NCBI GenBank assembly: GCA_023664185.1
Contig: JAMPGA010000002.1
Location: 198,427 to 262,426 of the forward strand
Direction of reading: 5' to 3'
DNA: 64,000 nucleotides
Origin: Muribaculaceae bacterium
GTDB taxonomy: Bacteria; Bacteroidota; Bacteroidia; Bacteroidales; Muribaculaceae
Of the stretch, positions 26,799 to 35,489 are shown piece by piece. The translations under genes were made by a program, and so were the position numbers. Below the pieces are notes generated by a model. That model worked only from the letters and a program-made list of their open reading frames with translations. It did no database searches and was not told where the DNA came from. The stretch's first letter is position 1. Every line of letters starts with the position of its first letter.

Positions 26799-26845
26799 AA
26801 AAAAAAGACCCGGCCGTGGGTCGCTGGTACCACTATGGCCGGGTC
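26799..26845 (-). terminator. Strong terminator of the candidate ncRNA
   Basis: Stem GACCCGGCC/GGCCGGGTC (26807-26845), followed on the minus strand by eight T (26799-26806). Confidence 0.85.
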
Positions 26846-27060
26846 GGGGTCTTGTGTCGGGGGATGGACTGTGAATGTCTGCCATCCCCAAGGTCTTTAC
26901 GGCTAAAGACCTTCTTGGTAACCGGTGCCGTGTCCGTCTCTCCCCCTTGCGGGATGTCGTAGACGCTTCGCCGGCTTTGTCACGGAGCTGAACTCCATAT
27001 AGCCCAGAGCCTGTGGCCGAGTGGGCTACCATTTTGAAAACCTACGGGAACCGAAGTTCT
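26807..27060 (-). ncRNA. Structured ncRNA of unrecognised family
   Basis: The minus strand holds a chain of strong hairpins ending in a textbook terminator. In order: GAAC-TTCG-GTTC (27048-27059), TAGCCC/GGGCTA (27000-27028), GGAG/CTCC (26983-26996), CGTCT/AGACG enclosing CCC-GCAA-GGG (about 26935-26965), a perfect 10-bp stem AAGGTCTTTA/TAAAGACCTT (26890-26913), GGGGATGG/CCATCCCC (26860-26889) and the terminator. The 5' end is uncertain; no full promoter was found, only a weak TATTTCAC near 27115-27122. It lacks the conserved cores of RNase P, tmRNA and SRP RNA. A 132-codon frame across it runs through the terminator and is not credible as a protein. Confidence 0.6.
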
Positions 27061-27143
27061 TTCGTGCTTTCATCTATACTAACATCCGGTCCAGCCAAAA
27101 GGTTTCTCCAGCCGTGTGAAATAGTGCTTAATTTGTTTAAAGA

Positions 27144-27253
27144 AAAAAATCAGGGAGCGGGTGGTACTGGTTTATGTGAAATCACCCGAAGGGCGATTCT
27201 CTATATAACCGCATGAAAGCGAGCCTGAGAGCTGGCTTACGGATATATAGAGA
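27144..27253 (-). other. Hairpin-rich 3' region of the arginine operon
   Basis: Downstream of argH on the minus strand: a 10-bp inverted repeat TCTCTATATA (27198-27207 with 27244-27253) enclosing AGCC/GGCT, then AATC-G-CCC/GGG-T-GATT (27180-27198), then a T-run at 27143-27149. Together these probably end the arg transcript. No gene lies between here and 26601 apart from the ncRNA. Confidence 0.4.
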
Positions 27254-27278
27254 TACACCATTCGGGCAAGGAGCATAC

Positions 27279-28571
27279 TCACTCCAACCTCGAGGCTATT
27301 TCTCTGAACTTGCGCTGGATCTCGTCGTTACAGAGGTTGCCGATGCTCCCTTCGTGGGTGTGGTTAACGGTTCGGACGGGCTGGTAAGTGCCGTTTTGCA
27401 CCTCAAGGCCCACCTTCTTGTAGGCTTCTCTGAAGGGCATGCCCTGGAGCACCAGACGGTTCACCTCCTCGACGGTGAAAAGATAGTCGTAGCGCGGATC
27501 GTCGAGGATATCTTTGCGTATTCTGATATGCTCGAGCATGAACACAGCCATATCCAGACACTCCACCATCTCGGTGGTGGCCGGGAAAATTATATCCTTG
27601 AGCAGCTGGAGGTCGCGGTTATAGCCCAGCGGCAGGTTGGCGGTGAGCAGCGCTATCTCATTGGGCACCGACTGCAGACGGTTGCACTTGCCGCGCATTA
27701 TCTCGAAGACATCTGGATTCTTCTTGTGTGGCATTATCGAGGAGCCTGTGGTGAGCTCGTCGGGGAAAGAGACAAAACCATAGTTCTGACACATCCACAT
27801 GCACACATCCATGGCCAGGTGGCCCAGCGTGGAGGCTATCGAGGCTATGGCCATGGCCGCGGCGCGCTCTGTTTTACCGCGCGACATCTGTGCGGCCACC
27901 ACATTGTAGTGCAGGTCGGCAAACCCGAGCAGCTCGGTGGTCATGCGGCGGTTGAGCGGGAACGACGAACCATAGCCCGCAGCTGAGCCCAGAGGGTTCT
28001 GATTGGCTATGTTGTAGGCCGCTACGAGCATCTGCATATCGTCGGCCAGCGACTCGGCATAAGCTCCGAACCACAGCCCGAACGACGATGGCATGGCCAC
28101 CTGCAGATGGGTGTAGCCCGGCATCAGAGAGTCATTGTGCTCGTTGCTCAGGGCTATGAGCTTGTCGAAGAGGCGCTCCACGGCTTTGCCAATGGTGCGG
28201 AGCTCGTCGCGCATGAACAGTTTGAGGTCAACCAGCACCTGGTCGTTGCGCGAGCGTCCTGAGTGAATTTTTTTGCCCATCTCGCCCAGCCGCTCGGTGA
28301 GCATGAACTCCACTTGCGAGTGCACATCCTCCACACCCTCGGCTATCTCAAAGCGTCCGGCCTCGATCTCAGCGGCTATCTCGCCCAGACCCTCAAGCAG
28401 CTGCTTGAGCTCGGCAGATGTGAGCAGCCCGATGCTCTCGAGCATACGTATATGGGCCATCGAACCCTGCACATCGTAGCGTGCCAGGCGCAGATCCAGT
28501 TCACGGTCGGCCCCGACGGTAAACTTCTCTATCATCTTGTCGGGCTCAAAGCCCTTGCTCCAAAGTTTCAT
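27279..28571 (-). CDS. argH: Argininosuccinate lyase
   Basis: 430 aa; splits argininosuccinate into arginine and fumarate, the last step of arginine synthesis. Fumarase/aspartase-superfamily motifs: HSGRSRNDQ (103-111) and the mobile-loop signature GSSIMPHKKNP (276-286) with the catalytic Ser. It is the last gene of the operon and its first 26 nt overlap the end of argE, so translation is probably coupled. Confidence 0.95.
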   Translation of the reverse strand: MKLWSKGFEPDKMIEKFTVGADRELDLRLARYDVQGSMAHIRMLESIGLLTSAELKQLLEGLGEIAAEIEAGRFEIAEGVEDVHSQVEFMLTERLGEMGKKIHSGRSRNDQVLVDLKLFMRDELRTIGKAVERLFDKLIALSNEHNDSLMPGYTHLQVAMPSSFGLWFGAYAESLADDMQMLVAAYNIANQNPLGSAAGYGSSFPLNRRMTTELLGFADLHYNVVAAQMSRGKTERAAAMAIASIASTLGHLAMDVCMWMCQNYGFVSFPDELTTGSSIMPHKKNPDVFEIMRGKCNRLQSVPNEIALLTANLPLGYNRDLQLLKDIIFPATTEMVECLDMAVFMLEHIRIRKDILDDPRYDYLFTVEEVNRLVLQGMPFREAYKKVGLEVQNGTYQPVRTVNHTHEGSIGNLCNDEIQRKFREIASRLE

Positions 28572-29640
28572 TCAGCGATGTTATAATTTTCTCGTAAACA
28601 GGGATGGCTCTCTCAATCTCGTCCAGACACACAAACTCGTCGGCGCTGTGCGAGCGTGCCGACTGGCCCGGACCTATCTTGAGCGAGGGGAAATGATACA
28701 TCAGCGACATATCGCTGGTTGTGGGGGAGACAAACGGCTCGAGTCCCAGGGCCATACACTCTTTCACCAGAGGGTGAGAGCGCTCTATGACCGACGGGCG
28801 CACCCGAGTGGAGCGGGGAGTAAGCTCGGTGTAAGGGCTCACGGCTCCCCGCAGCAGGCTCACGGTCTCCTCGTTGGGACAAGTGTCCACAGTCCTTACA
28901 TCCACCACCCAGTGGCAGCTATCAGGGATGACGTTGTGGGCTCTGCCGGCCTCAATCATGGTGACATTGAGATGCAGGCCGCCCAGCACGGGAGAAATCA
29001 CCGGAAGCTCCAGAGAGCGCAGGCGGTTGATATCGTCTATAGCCCTATACAGGGCATTTTCCCCCTCATTGCGGGCAGCATGGCCGCTGACTCCGCTCGT
29101 CACACAGTCGAGCACCACAAGTCCCCTTTCGGCCACTGCCGGCTGCATGCCGGTGGGCTCGCCAACGATGGCGGCCGAGATTTTCACACCCAGGCGCTCC
29201 ATCTCGGGGAGGAAAGCCCGCATACCCTTCTCTCCGCCCATCTCCTCCTCGGCTGTGAGAGCGAGCAGCAGATTGATGGGCAGAGGCGTTTGGTGCAGAC
29301 GCAGAAATACCTCAACGAGGCTCACCAGCGAGGCTCCGGCATCATTGCTGCCCAGACCGTAGAGACGCCCCGACTCAACAGTGGCATCATAGGGATTGCG
29401 GGTATATGAAGCCGCCGGAGCCACGGTGTCGTGGTGGGAGTTGAGCAGCAGTGTGGGGCGCGAGGGGTCGAAGCCTCCTGAGAAGGCATAAACGTTATTG
29501 TGGATCCTTGACGGAGCCGCACCATGCTCCTCGAGATAGCTGAAAAGCAGTGAGGCCGTCTCGTCCTCATGCCTCGACACTGAGGGGGTGGCTATGAGGC
29601 TACGCAGCAGCTCAATGTAGCGCGAATAGGTCAGCGTCAT
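28546..29640 (-). CDS. argE: M20-family N-acyl-ornithine/citrulline deacylase (ArgE-like)
   Basis: 364 aa. Di-metal M20 motifs: SHHDTV (68-73; His69 and Asp71), SNDAG (bridging Asp100) and LTAEEEMGG (Glu pair near 131-132). In Bacteroidota the acyl group on ornithine/citrulline is succinyl, so it likely removes succinate from N-succinylcitrulline after the argF' step. Succinyl specificity is inferred from the neighbouring carbamoyltransferase. Overlaps argB by 4 bp and argH by 26 bp. Confidence 0.88.
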   Translation of the reverse strand: MTLTYSRYIELLRSLIATPSVSRHEDETASLLFSYLEEHGAAPSRIHNNVYAFSGGFDPSRPTLLLNSHHDTVAPAASYTRNPYDATVESGRLYGLGSNDAGASLVSLVEVFLRLHQTPLPINLLLALTAEEEMGGEKGMRAFLPEMERLGVKISAAIVGEPTGMQPAVAERGLVVLDCVTSGVSGHAARNEGENALYRAIDDINRLRSLELPVISPVLGGLHLNVTMIEAGRAHNVIPDSCHWVVDVRTVDTCPNEETVSLLRGAVSPYTELTPRSTRVRPSVIERSHPLVKECMALGLEPFVSPTTSDMSLMYHFPSLKIGPGQSARSHSADEFVCLDEIERAIPVYEKIITSLNETLEQGL

Positions 29641-30413
29641 AGCCTGATGGTGGTGCCTATCGGGGTGTTTAGATTGTCTGCATGCTTTATCTCCACCGAT
29701 TTCACACCCTGCTCCACGGCCTTGAGGGCATTTTGGATCTTGGGTATCATACCCTTGCTCACCACTCCCTGCTCCTTGAGGTTTTCAAATATCTCAGGGG
29801 TAATCTCAGGGATGATCGAGTCGGGGCGGTCGATATCGGCCATCACACCCGGATGCTCAAAGCAGTAGATCAGCTTAACGTCATAAAAGCTGGAAATTTC
29901 CGTAGCGATTGCCGAGGCTATAGTGTCGGCGTTGCAGTTGAGCAGAGTGCCCTTACCATCGTGAGTGATGGAGCAGAACACAGGCACACCACCTGTCTGC
30001 AACAGATCGAGGATGAACAGGCCATCCACCGAGGTTATATCGCCCACATATCCATAGTCCACAGGCTCTTTAGGCCTCATCACAGCCCGAATGGAATTGC
30101 CGTCGACGCCACTCACTCCCAGCGAGTAACACCCGGCAGCATTCAGCATGGAGACAATGCGTTTGTTGAGCAGACCGGCGTAGACCATGGTGACAACGTC
30201 GAGAGTCTCGCGCGAGGTGACACGCCGCCCATCAATCATAGTGGTGGGTATTCCAAGCCGTTGGCTCAAGCGTGTAGCCTCCTTGCCTCCGCCATGCACC
30301 AGCAGCTTAAGGCCGGGGAGTGCTTTAAACTCCTTGACGAAACGCTGCAGGGTCTCGGGCGAGTCGACCACATTGCCCCCAATCTTAACTACTGTAAATT
30401 CGCGGCGGCTCAT
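29637..30413 (-). CDS. argB: N-acyl-glutamate kinase
   Basis: 258-aa amino-acid kinase that phosphorylates N-acetyl- (here probably N-succinyl-) glutamate. Motifs: KIGGNVVDS near the N-terminus, LLVHGGGKEATRL, and the nucleotide-binding LNCNADTIASAIA. It lacks the N-terminal helix of arginine-inhibited hexameric kinases, which suggests weak or no feedback inhibition (inference). Overlaps both neighbours by 4 bp. Confidence 0.93.
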   Translation of the reverse strand: MSRREFTVVKIGGNVVDSPETLQRFVKEFKALPGLKLLVHGGGKEATRLSQRLGIPTTMIDGRRVTSRETLDVVTMVYAGLLNKRIVSMLNAAGCYSLGVSGVDGNSIRAVMRPKEPVDYGYVGDITSVDGLFILDLLQTGGVPVFCSITHDGKGTLLNCNADTIASAIATEISSFYDVKLIYCFEHPGVMADIDRPDSIIPEITPEIFENLKEQGVVSKGMIPKIQNALKAVEQGVKSVEIKHADNLNTPIGTTIRL

Positions 30414-31363
30414 AGCGATTCAAGCAGACGTTTAATTACCACCTGCGCCGAGATTTCGCGGTTGGCGGCCTCGGGGATAACTATGGAGCGCTCCGACTCT
30501 ATGACGTCGTCAGTCACAATCATGTTGCGCCTCACGGGCAGGCAGTGCATGAAGAAGGCATTGTCTGTAAGACCCATCTTCTCGGCGTCCACAGTCCAGG
30601 AGCGGTCGGTGGAAAGCACTTTGCCATAGTTGGGATCGGCATAGGCCGACCAGTTTTTGGCATAGACGAAGTCGGCGCCCTCGAGCGCATTGCGCTGGTC
30701 ATACTCCACACGTGCACGCCCCACAAACTCGGGTGCCAGCTCGTAGCCCTCGGGGTGGGTTATGACGAAATCATAGTCGGTGGCGTTCATCCACTCGGCA
30801 AACGAGTTGGGGACGGCCTGGGGCAACGCTCTGGGGTGAGGAGCCCACGTCATCACCACTTTTGGGCGAGATTTGGTCTTGAACTCCTCGATGGTGATAA
30901 GGTCGGCAAAGCTCTGTAGGGGGTGGCGTGTGGCGGCCTCCATGGAGAACACCGGCCGGCCGGAATATTTGATGAACTGGCTTATGACGCGCTCCTCATA
31001 GTCCTCGGCTTTGTCCTTAAGCCCGGCAAACGAGCGCACGCCTATGAGGTCGCAGTAGCAGCCCATCACCGGGATAGCCTCGAGCAGATGCTCGGCCTTG
31101 TCGCCGTCCATGATGACGCCGCGCTCTGTCTCCAGCTTCCAGGCGCCCTGGTTCACGTCGAGCACCATCACATTCATACCCAGGTTCATGGCAGCCTTCT
31201 GTGTGGAGAGGCGTGTGCGCAGACTGGAGTTGAAAAATATCATCAGTAGCGTGCGGTTGCGCCCCAGCTCGGTGTGGGCAAAACGGTTTTTCTTGACCTC
31301 AAGAGCTTCTTTTACGGCCAGGTCAAGAGGGCCTATATCGTTGACAGTGGTGAATTTGTTCAT
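30410..31363 (-). CDS. argF': N-succinylornithine carbamoyltransferase
   Basis: 317 aa. Carbamoyl-phosphate motif FFNSSLRTR (43-51), and HCLPVRRN near the C-terminus. The sequence follows the Bacteroides fragilis enzyme that acts on N-succinylornithine, not ornithine: LGMNVMVLDVNQGAWKLE and WAPHPRALPQAVPNSFAEW are its signatures. At the specificity position (residue 90, after MDGDK) this protein has Ala, where I recall the B. fragilis enzyme has Pro90 and acetylornithine enzymes have Glu; published Glu-to-Ala changes gave succinyl activity. Overlaps argD and argB by 4 bp. Confidence 0.93.
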   Translation of the reverse strand: MNKFTTVNDIGPLDLAVKEALEVKKNRFAHTELGRNRTLLMIFFNSSLRTRLSTQKAAMNLGMNVMVLDVNQGAWKLETERGVIMDGDKAEHLLEAIPVMGCYCDLIGVRSFAGLKDKAEDYEERVISQFIKYSGRPVFSMEAATRHPLQSFADLITIEEFKTKSRPKVVMTWAPHPRALPQAVPNSFAEWMNATDYDFVITHPEGYELAPEFVGRARVEYDQRNALEGADFVYAKNWSAYADPNYGKVLSTDRSWTVDAEKMGLTDNAFFMHCLPVRRNMIVTDDVIESERSIVIPEAANREISAQVVIKRLLESL

Positions 31364-32499
31364 GCTTCGAGGAGTCTTTCAAATGCTTGGAGGAACGTGT
31401 CGGCCTGCTCTGTGGTCAGCCCCAAGGCGGGGAGAAGACGCACAGTGTGCTTGCCGGCACCTCCGGTGAATATCTTTTCTTCAAACAGCAGACGCTTGCG
31501 GAGTGCTGGGGCATCACCCTTGATTTCGATGCCTATCATGAGTCCGCGGCCGCGCACCTCAACTATCTCGTCGAGGCGCGAGGCCATCTCGGTGAGACGG
31601 TTGAGCAGATACTGGCCTGTCTCGGCTGCGTTGTCCACAAGATGCTCGTCGGCCATCACATCGAGCACGGCTATAGCAGCCGCACATGCCAGATGATTGC
31701 CGCCGAAGGTGGTACCGAGCATACCCTTCATGGCATCGATGCGCGGCGATATGAGCACAGCGCCCATCGGGAAGCCGTTGGCTATGCCCTTGGCACAGGT
31801 GATGATGTCGGGGCGCACACCGGCGTGCTGGTGGGCAAAGAACTGGCCTGTGCGGCCATATCCGCTCTGTATCTCGTCGAGTATGAGCAGCGTGCCGGTA
31901 TTGTCGCAGATGGTGCGCAGGGTGCGCAGAAAGTCGTCAGCCACCATGCGTATGCCGGCCACACCCTGTATGCCCTCAACCATCACGGCGGCAAACTCGC
32001 CGGTAGAGAGGCGTGAGCGCACGGCGGCAATGTCGCCCAGCTCCACAAACTCCACATTGTCGGTGCGGTTGAAGGGGGCCTGGATGGCAGGATTGTCGGT
32101 GGCAGCCACAGCGCCTGAGGTGCGGCCATGGAAGGCGCGGTCGAAGGCCAGTATCTTTTTGCGTCCGGTGGCAAAGGATGCCAGCTTCATGGCGTTTTCG
32201 TTGGCCTCGGCGCCCGAGTTGCACAGGAAGAGTGCATAGGAGTCATATCCGCTCTGGCGACCGAGGCGGTCGGCCAGCTGCTGCTGGAGCGAATTTTTAA
32301 CTGAGTTGGAATAGAAACCCAGTTTACCCACCTGCGAGGACACTGCCTCGACATAGCGGGGATGGGCATGGCCTATGGAGATCACGGCATGGCCGCCGTA
32401 GAGGTCGAGATAGCGGGTGCCGTCGGCGGTAAACACATATGAGCCCTTGCCGCTCACGGGCTCTATGTCGTAGAGAGAATAAACGTCGAATAAAGTCAT
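31360..32499 (-). CDS. argD: N-acyl-ornithine aminotransferase
   Basis: 379-aa class-III PLP aminotransferase making N-acyl-ornithine from the semialdehyde and glutamate. Motifs: NSGAEANENAMKLA, LILDEIQSGYGRTG (Asp that holds the pyridine nitrogen) and CAKGIANGFPMGA with the PLP lysine. It directly abuts argC and overlaps argF' by 4 bp. By pathway logic the substrate is the succinylated form. Confidence 0.94.
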   Translation of the reverse strand: MTLFDVYSLYDIEPVSGKGSYVFTADGTRYLDLYGGHAVISIGHAHPRYVEAVSSQVGKLGFYSNSVKNSLQQQLADRLGRQSGYDSYALFLCNSGAEANENAMKLASFATGRKKILAFDRAFHGRTSGAVAATDNPAIQAPFNRTDNVEFVELGDIAAVRSRLSTGEFAAVMVEGIQGVAGIRMVADDFLRTLRTICDNTGTLLILDEIQSGYGRTGQFFAHQHAGVRPDIITCAKGIANGFPMGAVLISPRIDAMKGMLGTTFGGNHLACAAAIAVLDVMADEHLVDNAAETGQYLLNRLTEMASRLDEIVEVRGRGLMIGIEIKGDAPALRKRLLFEEKIFTGGAGKHTVRLLPALGLTTEQADTFLQAFERLLEA

Positions 32500-33459
32500 T
32501 TAAAAAGCGGATGGTTTGAGTCGGAGCCCGGCCTTGCAGTCGAGCCCGAACATTAGGTTCATGTTTTCCACAGCCTGGCCTGAGGCTCCTTTGAGCAGAT
32601 TGTCGATGGCCGAGGTGACCAGCAGCTTGCCGCCGTGCTTCTCCAGGCTGATGACACACTTGTTGGTGTTGACCACCTGCTTGAGGTCGACGGGCGTGGT
32701 AGAGATGTGGGTAAAGGGAGCCTCGGCATAAAACAGCTCATACAGCTCCCTCACACGGTCGAGGTCGGGCTCCACGTCGACCACAGCGGTGACGAAGATG
32801 CCGCGAGCAAAGTTACCGCGCAGGGGTATGAAGGTGAGGTCGGGCTCGGCGCCACCACCCACTTGCGCAAGTGTGCGCTTTATCTCGGCCAGGTGCTGGT
32901 GAGTGAAGGGTTTGTAGACGCTCAGATTGTCGGTGCGCCACGAATAGTGGGTGGTGCTACCCGGCTTCACTCCGGCACCTGTGGAGCCTGTGATGCCGTT
33001 TATACAGGCTTCTTTCAGCAGGCCGGCGGCTGCCAGAGGGAGCAGCGCCAGCTGGATGGCTGTGGCAAAGCAGCCGGGATTGGCCACCTTGCGGGCTGTG
33101 GCTATGCGAGGGGCGTTGACCTCGGGGAGGCCGTAGACGTATCCCTCTGACTCATCGCGGAAGTCCTGGGCCAGATCCACCACCCCGAGAGTCGGGGGCA
33201 TGGTGTTCTCCTCCCAGAATTTGTGGCTGAACCCGTGTCCCTGACACAGAAACAGTACATCCACGCTCCGTAGGTCAAAGCTATCGGCAAAGCGCAGATC
33301 GGTCTCGCCTATGAGCCCTTCATGCACGGCCGAGAGTGGCGCCCCGGCATTTGAGGTGGAATGGACAAACTCTATCTCCACGTCGGGATGATTGAGCAGG
33401 AGGCGCACCAGCTCACCGGCGGTGTAGCCGGCACCCCCTATTATACCGGCCTTTATCAT
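32500..33459 (-). CDS. argC: N-acyl-gamma-glutamyl-phosphate reductase
   Basis: 319 aa. N-terminal NADPH motif GGAGYTAGEL (8-17) and catalytic cysteine C130 in VANPGCFATA. It reduces N-acyl-glutamyl phosphate to the semialdehyde. The insertion pattern is of the shorter (type 2-like) ArgC. Overlaps argG by 4 bp; argD begins on the next base. Confidence 0.94.
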   Translation of the reverse strand: MIKAGIIGGAGYTAGELVRLLLNHPDVEIEFVHSTSNAGAPLSAVHEGLIGETDLRFADSFDLRSVDVLFLCQGHGFSHKFWEENTMPPTLGVVDLAQDFRDESEGYVYGLPEVNAPRIATARKVANPGCFATAIQLALLPLAAAGLLKEACINGITGSTGAGVKPGSTTHYSWRTDNLSVYKPFTHQHLAEIKRTLAQVGGGAEPDLTFIPLRGNFARGIFVTAVVDVEPDLDRVRELYELFYAEAPFTHISTTPVDLKQVVNTNKCVISLEKHGGKLLVTSAIDNLLKGASGQAVENMNLMFGLDCKAGLRLKPSAF

Positions 33460-34658
33460 TCGTTCTTGCCGTTGCGTTTCTGGACGTTGTGATATATCTT
33501 CATGGGGTTGGCCATAATCTTGGTGAACCCTTTGACATCGTCGGCGCTCCAGGCCTTGTTTACCTCGCCATATTCGCCGAAGTCGGTCTTCATGAGATCG
33601 TAGGGCGAATCTACGCCCACTAGAGTATAGGAGAGCGGGCGGAGGGTGATTTCTACGGTGCCGTTGACGTTGCGCTGCGAAGTCTCAAGATAAGCCTCCA
33701 TCTCGCGCATCACGGGGTCGAGATACTGGCTCTCGTGCAAGAACATGCCATACCATGTGCCTATCTGGTCTTTCCAGTACTGCTGCCACTTGGTCAGGGT
33801 GTGCTTCTCGAGCATCTTGTGGGCGGCAATGATGAGGATGGGACCGGCGGCCTCAAAGCCCACACGCCCCTTTATGCCGATAATGGTGTCGCCGATGTGC
33901 ATGTCGCGACCTATGCCGTAGCGCGATCCCAGGCGCTCCACCTCGCGTATGGCATCCACGGGATTGTCGTAGCTCACACCGTTGACGGCCACAGGCTCGC
34001 CCTCCTCAAAGGTAATGGTGAGCTTCTCCTCGCCCTGGGCTGTCACCTGGCTGGGATATGCCTGGTCGGGCAGAGTCTGCTCGGAGTGGAGTGTCTCCTT
34101 GCCGCCGATAGATGTGCCCCAGAGGCCCTTGTTGATGGAATATTCCATCTTCTTGAAGTCGGCCTCTATGCCATGCTTGCGCAGATAGTCTATCTCATAC
34201 TCTCGTGTCAGGGTCATGTCGCGTGTGGGGGTGATGATCTCGATCTCGGGAGCCAGTATCTGGAATGTGAGGTCGAAACGCACCTGGTCGTTTCCGGCGC
34301 CGGTCGAGCCGTGAGCCACGGCATCGGCTCCGATCTTCTTGGCATACTCAATTATGGCCATGGCCTGGAATATGCGCTCGGATGATACGGAGATGGGATA
34401 TGTGCCGTTGCGCAGCACATTGCCGGCTATCATGTAGCGTATGGAGCGGTAATAGTAATCTTTGGTGACGTCGAGAGCCGCATGTGAGGCTGCACCCAGA
34501 GCCAGAGCGCGCTCGCGGATGCGCTCCAGCTCGGAGTCGGTGAATCCGCCGGTGTTGGCTATGGCTGTGTGCACTTCATATCCGAGGTCTTCAGAAAGAT
34601 ATTTTGCAGCAAACGAGGTGTCGAGACCTCCGCTGAATGCCAGTACTACTTTTTTCAT
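33456..34658 (-). CDS. argG: Argininosuccinate synthase
   Basis: 400 aa. N-type ATP pyrophosphatase loop SGGLDTS (9-15), then GSTGAGNDQVRF and the C-terminal tetramerisation region. Joins citrulline and aspartate using ATP. It starts 7 nt after the acyltransferase stop and leads the core arg genes. Confidence 0.95.
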   Translation of the reverse strand: MKKVVLAFSGGLDTSFAAKYLSEDLGYEVHTAIANTGGFTDSELERIRERALALGAASHAALDVTKDYYYRSIRYMIAGNVLRNGTYPISVSSERIFQAMAIIEYAKKIGADAVAHGSTGAGNDQVRFDLTFQILAPEIEIITPTRDMTLTREYEIDYLRKHGIEADFKKMEYSINKGLWGTSIGGKETLHSEQTLPDQAYPSQVTAQGEEKLTITFEEGEPVAVNGVSYDNPVDAIREVERLGSRYGIGRDMHIGDTIIGIKGRVGFEAAGPILIIAAHKMLEKHTLTKWQQYWKDQIGTWYGMFLHESQYLDPVMREMEAYLETSQRNVNGTVEITLRPLSYTLVGVDSPYDLMKTDFGEYGEVNKAWSADDVKGFTKIMANPMKIYHNVQKRNGKNE

Positions 34659-34665
34659 TGTTTTC

Positions 34666-35283
34666 TTATTTCAGATGAAGGAGCGATTTGATTTTGTTTC
34701 CTATCCACATAGTGTAGGGGCGGCTCTTTGAAGGGCGCTCCAGGCGCGCCTTGGGGTCGTAGAGCATACCGGTGCACAGGCACATCCTGCGGTTGTTGCG
34801 CTGGAGTATATCGTAGTTTACACAACCCTTGCATCCGGCCCAGAACTCATCGTCGTCGGTGAGCTCGGAGAAGGTGACGGGCTTGTAGCCCATCTGCGAA
34901 TTGAGCTTCATGACGGGCAGCGATGTGGTGATGGAAAAAATCTTGGCGAAGGGAAACCGAAGTCTCGCAAGCTCAAAGGTCTTCGCCTTAATGCGGGCCG
35001 CCAGGCCCAATCGTCGGAACTCGGGGTCCACGATGAGGCCCGATGTGGCCACATAATCACCATGTTCCCAACTCTCTATGTAGCTGAATCCTATCAGCCT
35101 GTCGTCACAGAGAGCCACCACGGCCTTACCGCCTGTAATCTTCTTGGCGATATACTCCGGCGAACGGCGCGCTATGCCTGTGCCGCGCTGGAGGGCCGAC
35201 TCATAGATGAGGTCTACTATCTTCTGGGCATGTTTCACATGCTCTTCGGTGGCAAACATCACCTTAATTTGGTCGTTGTTCAT
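34666..35283 (-). CDS. GNAT acyltransferase, candidate ArgA-type N-acylglutamate synthase
   Basis: 205 aa, the first gene of the arginine operon. The GNAT acyl-CoA loop is visible as GLIVDPEFRRLGLAARI (82-98), where RRLGLA is the Q/RxxGxG/A motif. The position and the missing first step of the pathway argue for glutamate N-acylation, presumably with succinyl-CoA; this is inference. Unusual is a C-terminal cluster C151-x2-C154-x13-C168-x-C170 (AGCKGC...MCLC) that could bind zinc or an Fe-S cluster. It is much shorter than E. coli ArgA and has no kinase-like domain. Confidence 0.8.
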   Translation of the reverse strand: MNNDQIKVMFATEEHVKHAQKIVDLIYESALQRGTGIARRSPEYIAKKITGGKAVVALCDDRLIGFSYIESWEHGDYVATSGLIVDPEFRRLGLAARIKAKTFELARLRFPFAKIFSITTSLPVMKLNSQMGYKPVTFSELTDDDEFWAGCKGCVNYDILQRNNRRMCLCTGMLYDPKARLERPSKSRPYTMWIGNKIKSLLHLK

Positions 35284-35350
35284 CCTTAGACTAATGTTGT
35301 TAAGCTGTGCTTCGTGATTAAAAAATTTTAAGTATATGAGGAAAATTGTG

Positions 35351-35358
35351 CAAAGTTA
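35351..35358 (-). promoter_or_regulatory. Promoter -7 box of the arginine operon
   Basis: Minus strand TAACTTTG, a full TAnnTTTG match, giving a leader of about 60 nt. No TTG lies at 19-21 bp. The very AT-rich 206-bp gap to the aquaporin gene probably contains both divergent promoters. Confidence 0.6.
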
Positions 35359-35489
35359 CAAAAAATATTTCAATTTCTTTCAGAGTTTGAAATTTTAAAC
35401 GCCAAAAATTGTAAACACCAAACATATTAAGGACCATAAATGTTTAAAGAATGTGAACATTTTCATCCTCATATTAAACATACTTCAGA

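Noticed and set aside
26634..27032. 132-codon minus-strand open frame as a protein gene
   Set aside because: It runs through several perfect hairpins, a terminator and its T8 tract; the peptide is rich in Arg/Pro/Ser with no fold-like pattern. The RNA reading explains it better.
26807..27060. RNase P RNA, tmRNA or 6S RNA identity for the structured RNA
   Set aside because: No GGAAAGUCC-type core, no tRNA-like ends or tag frame, and a chain of hairpins rather than one long bulged helix.
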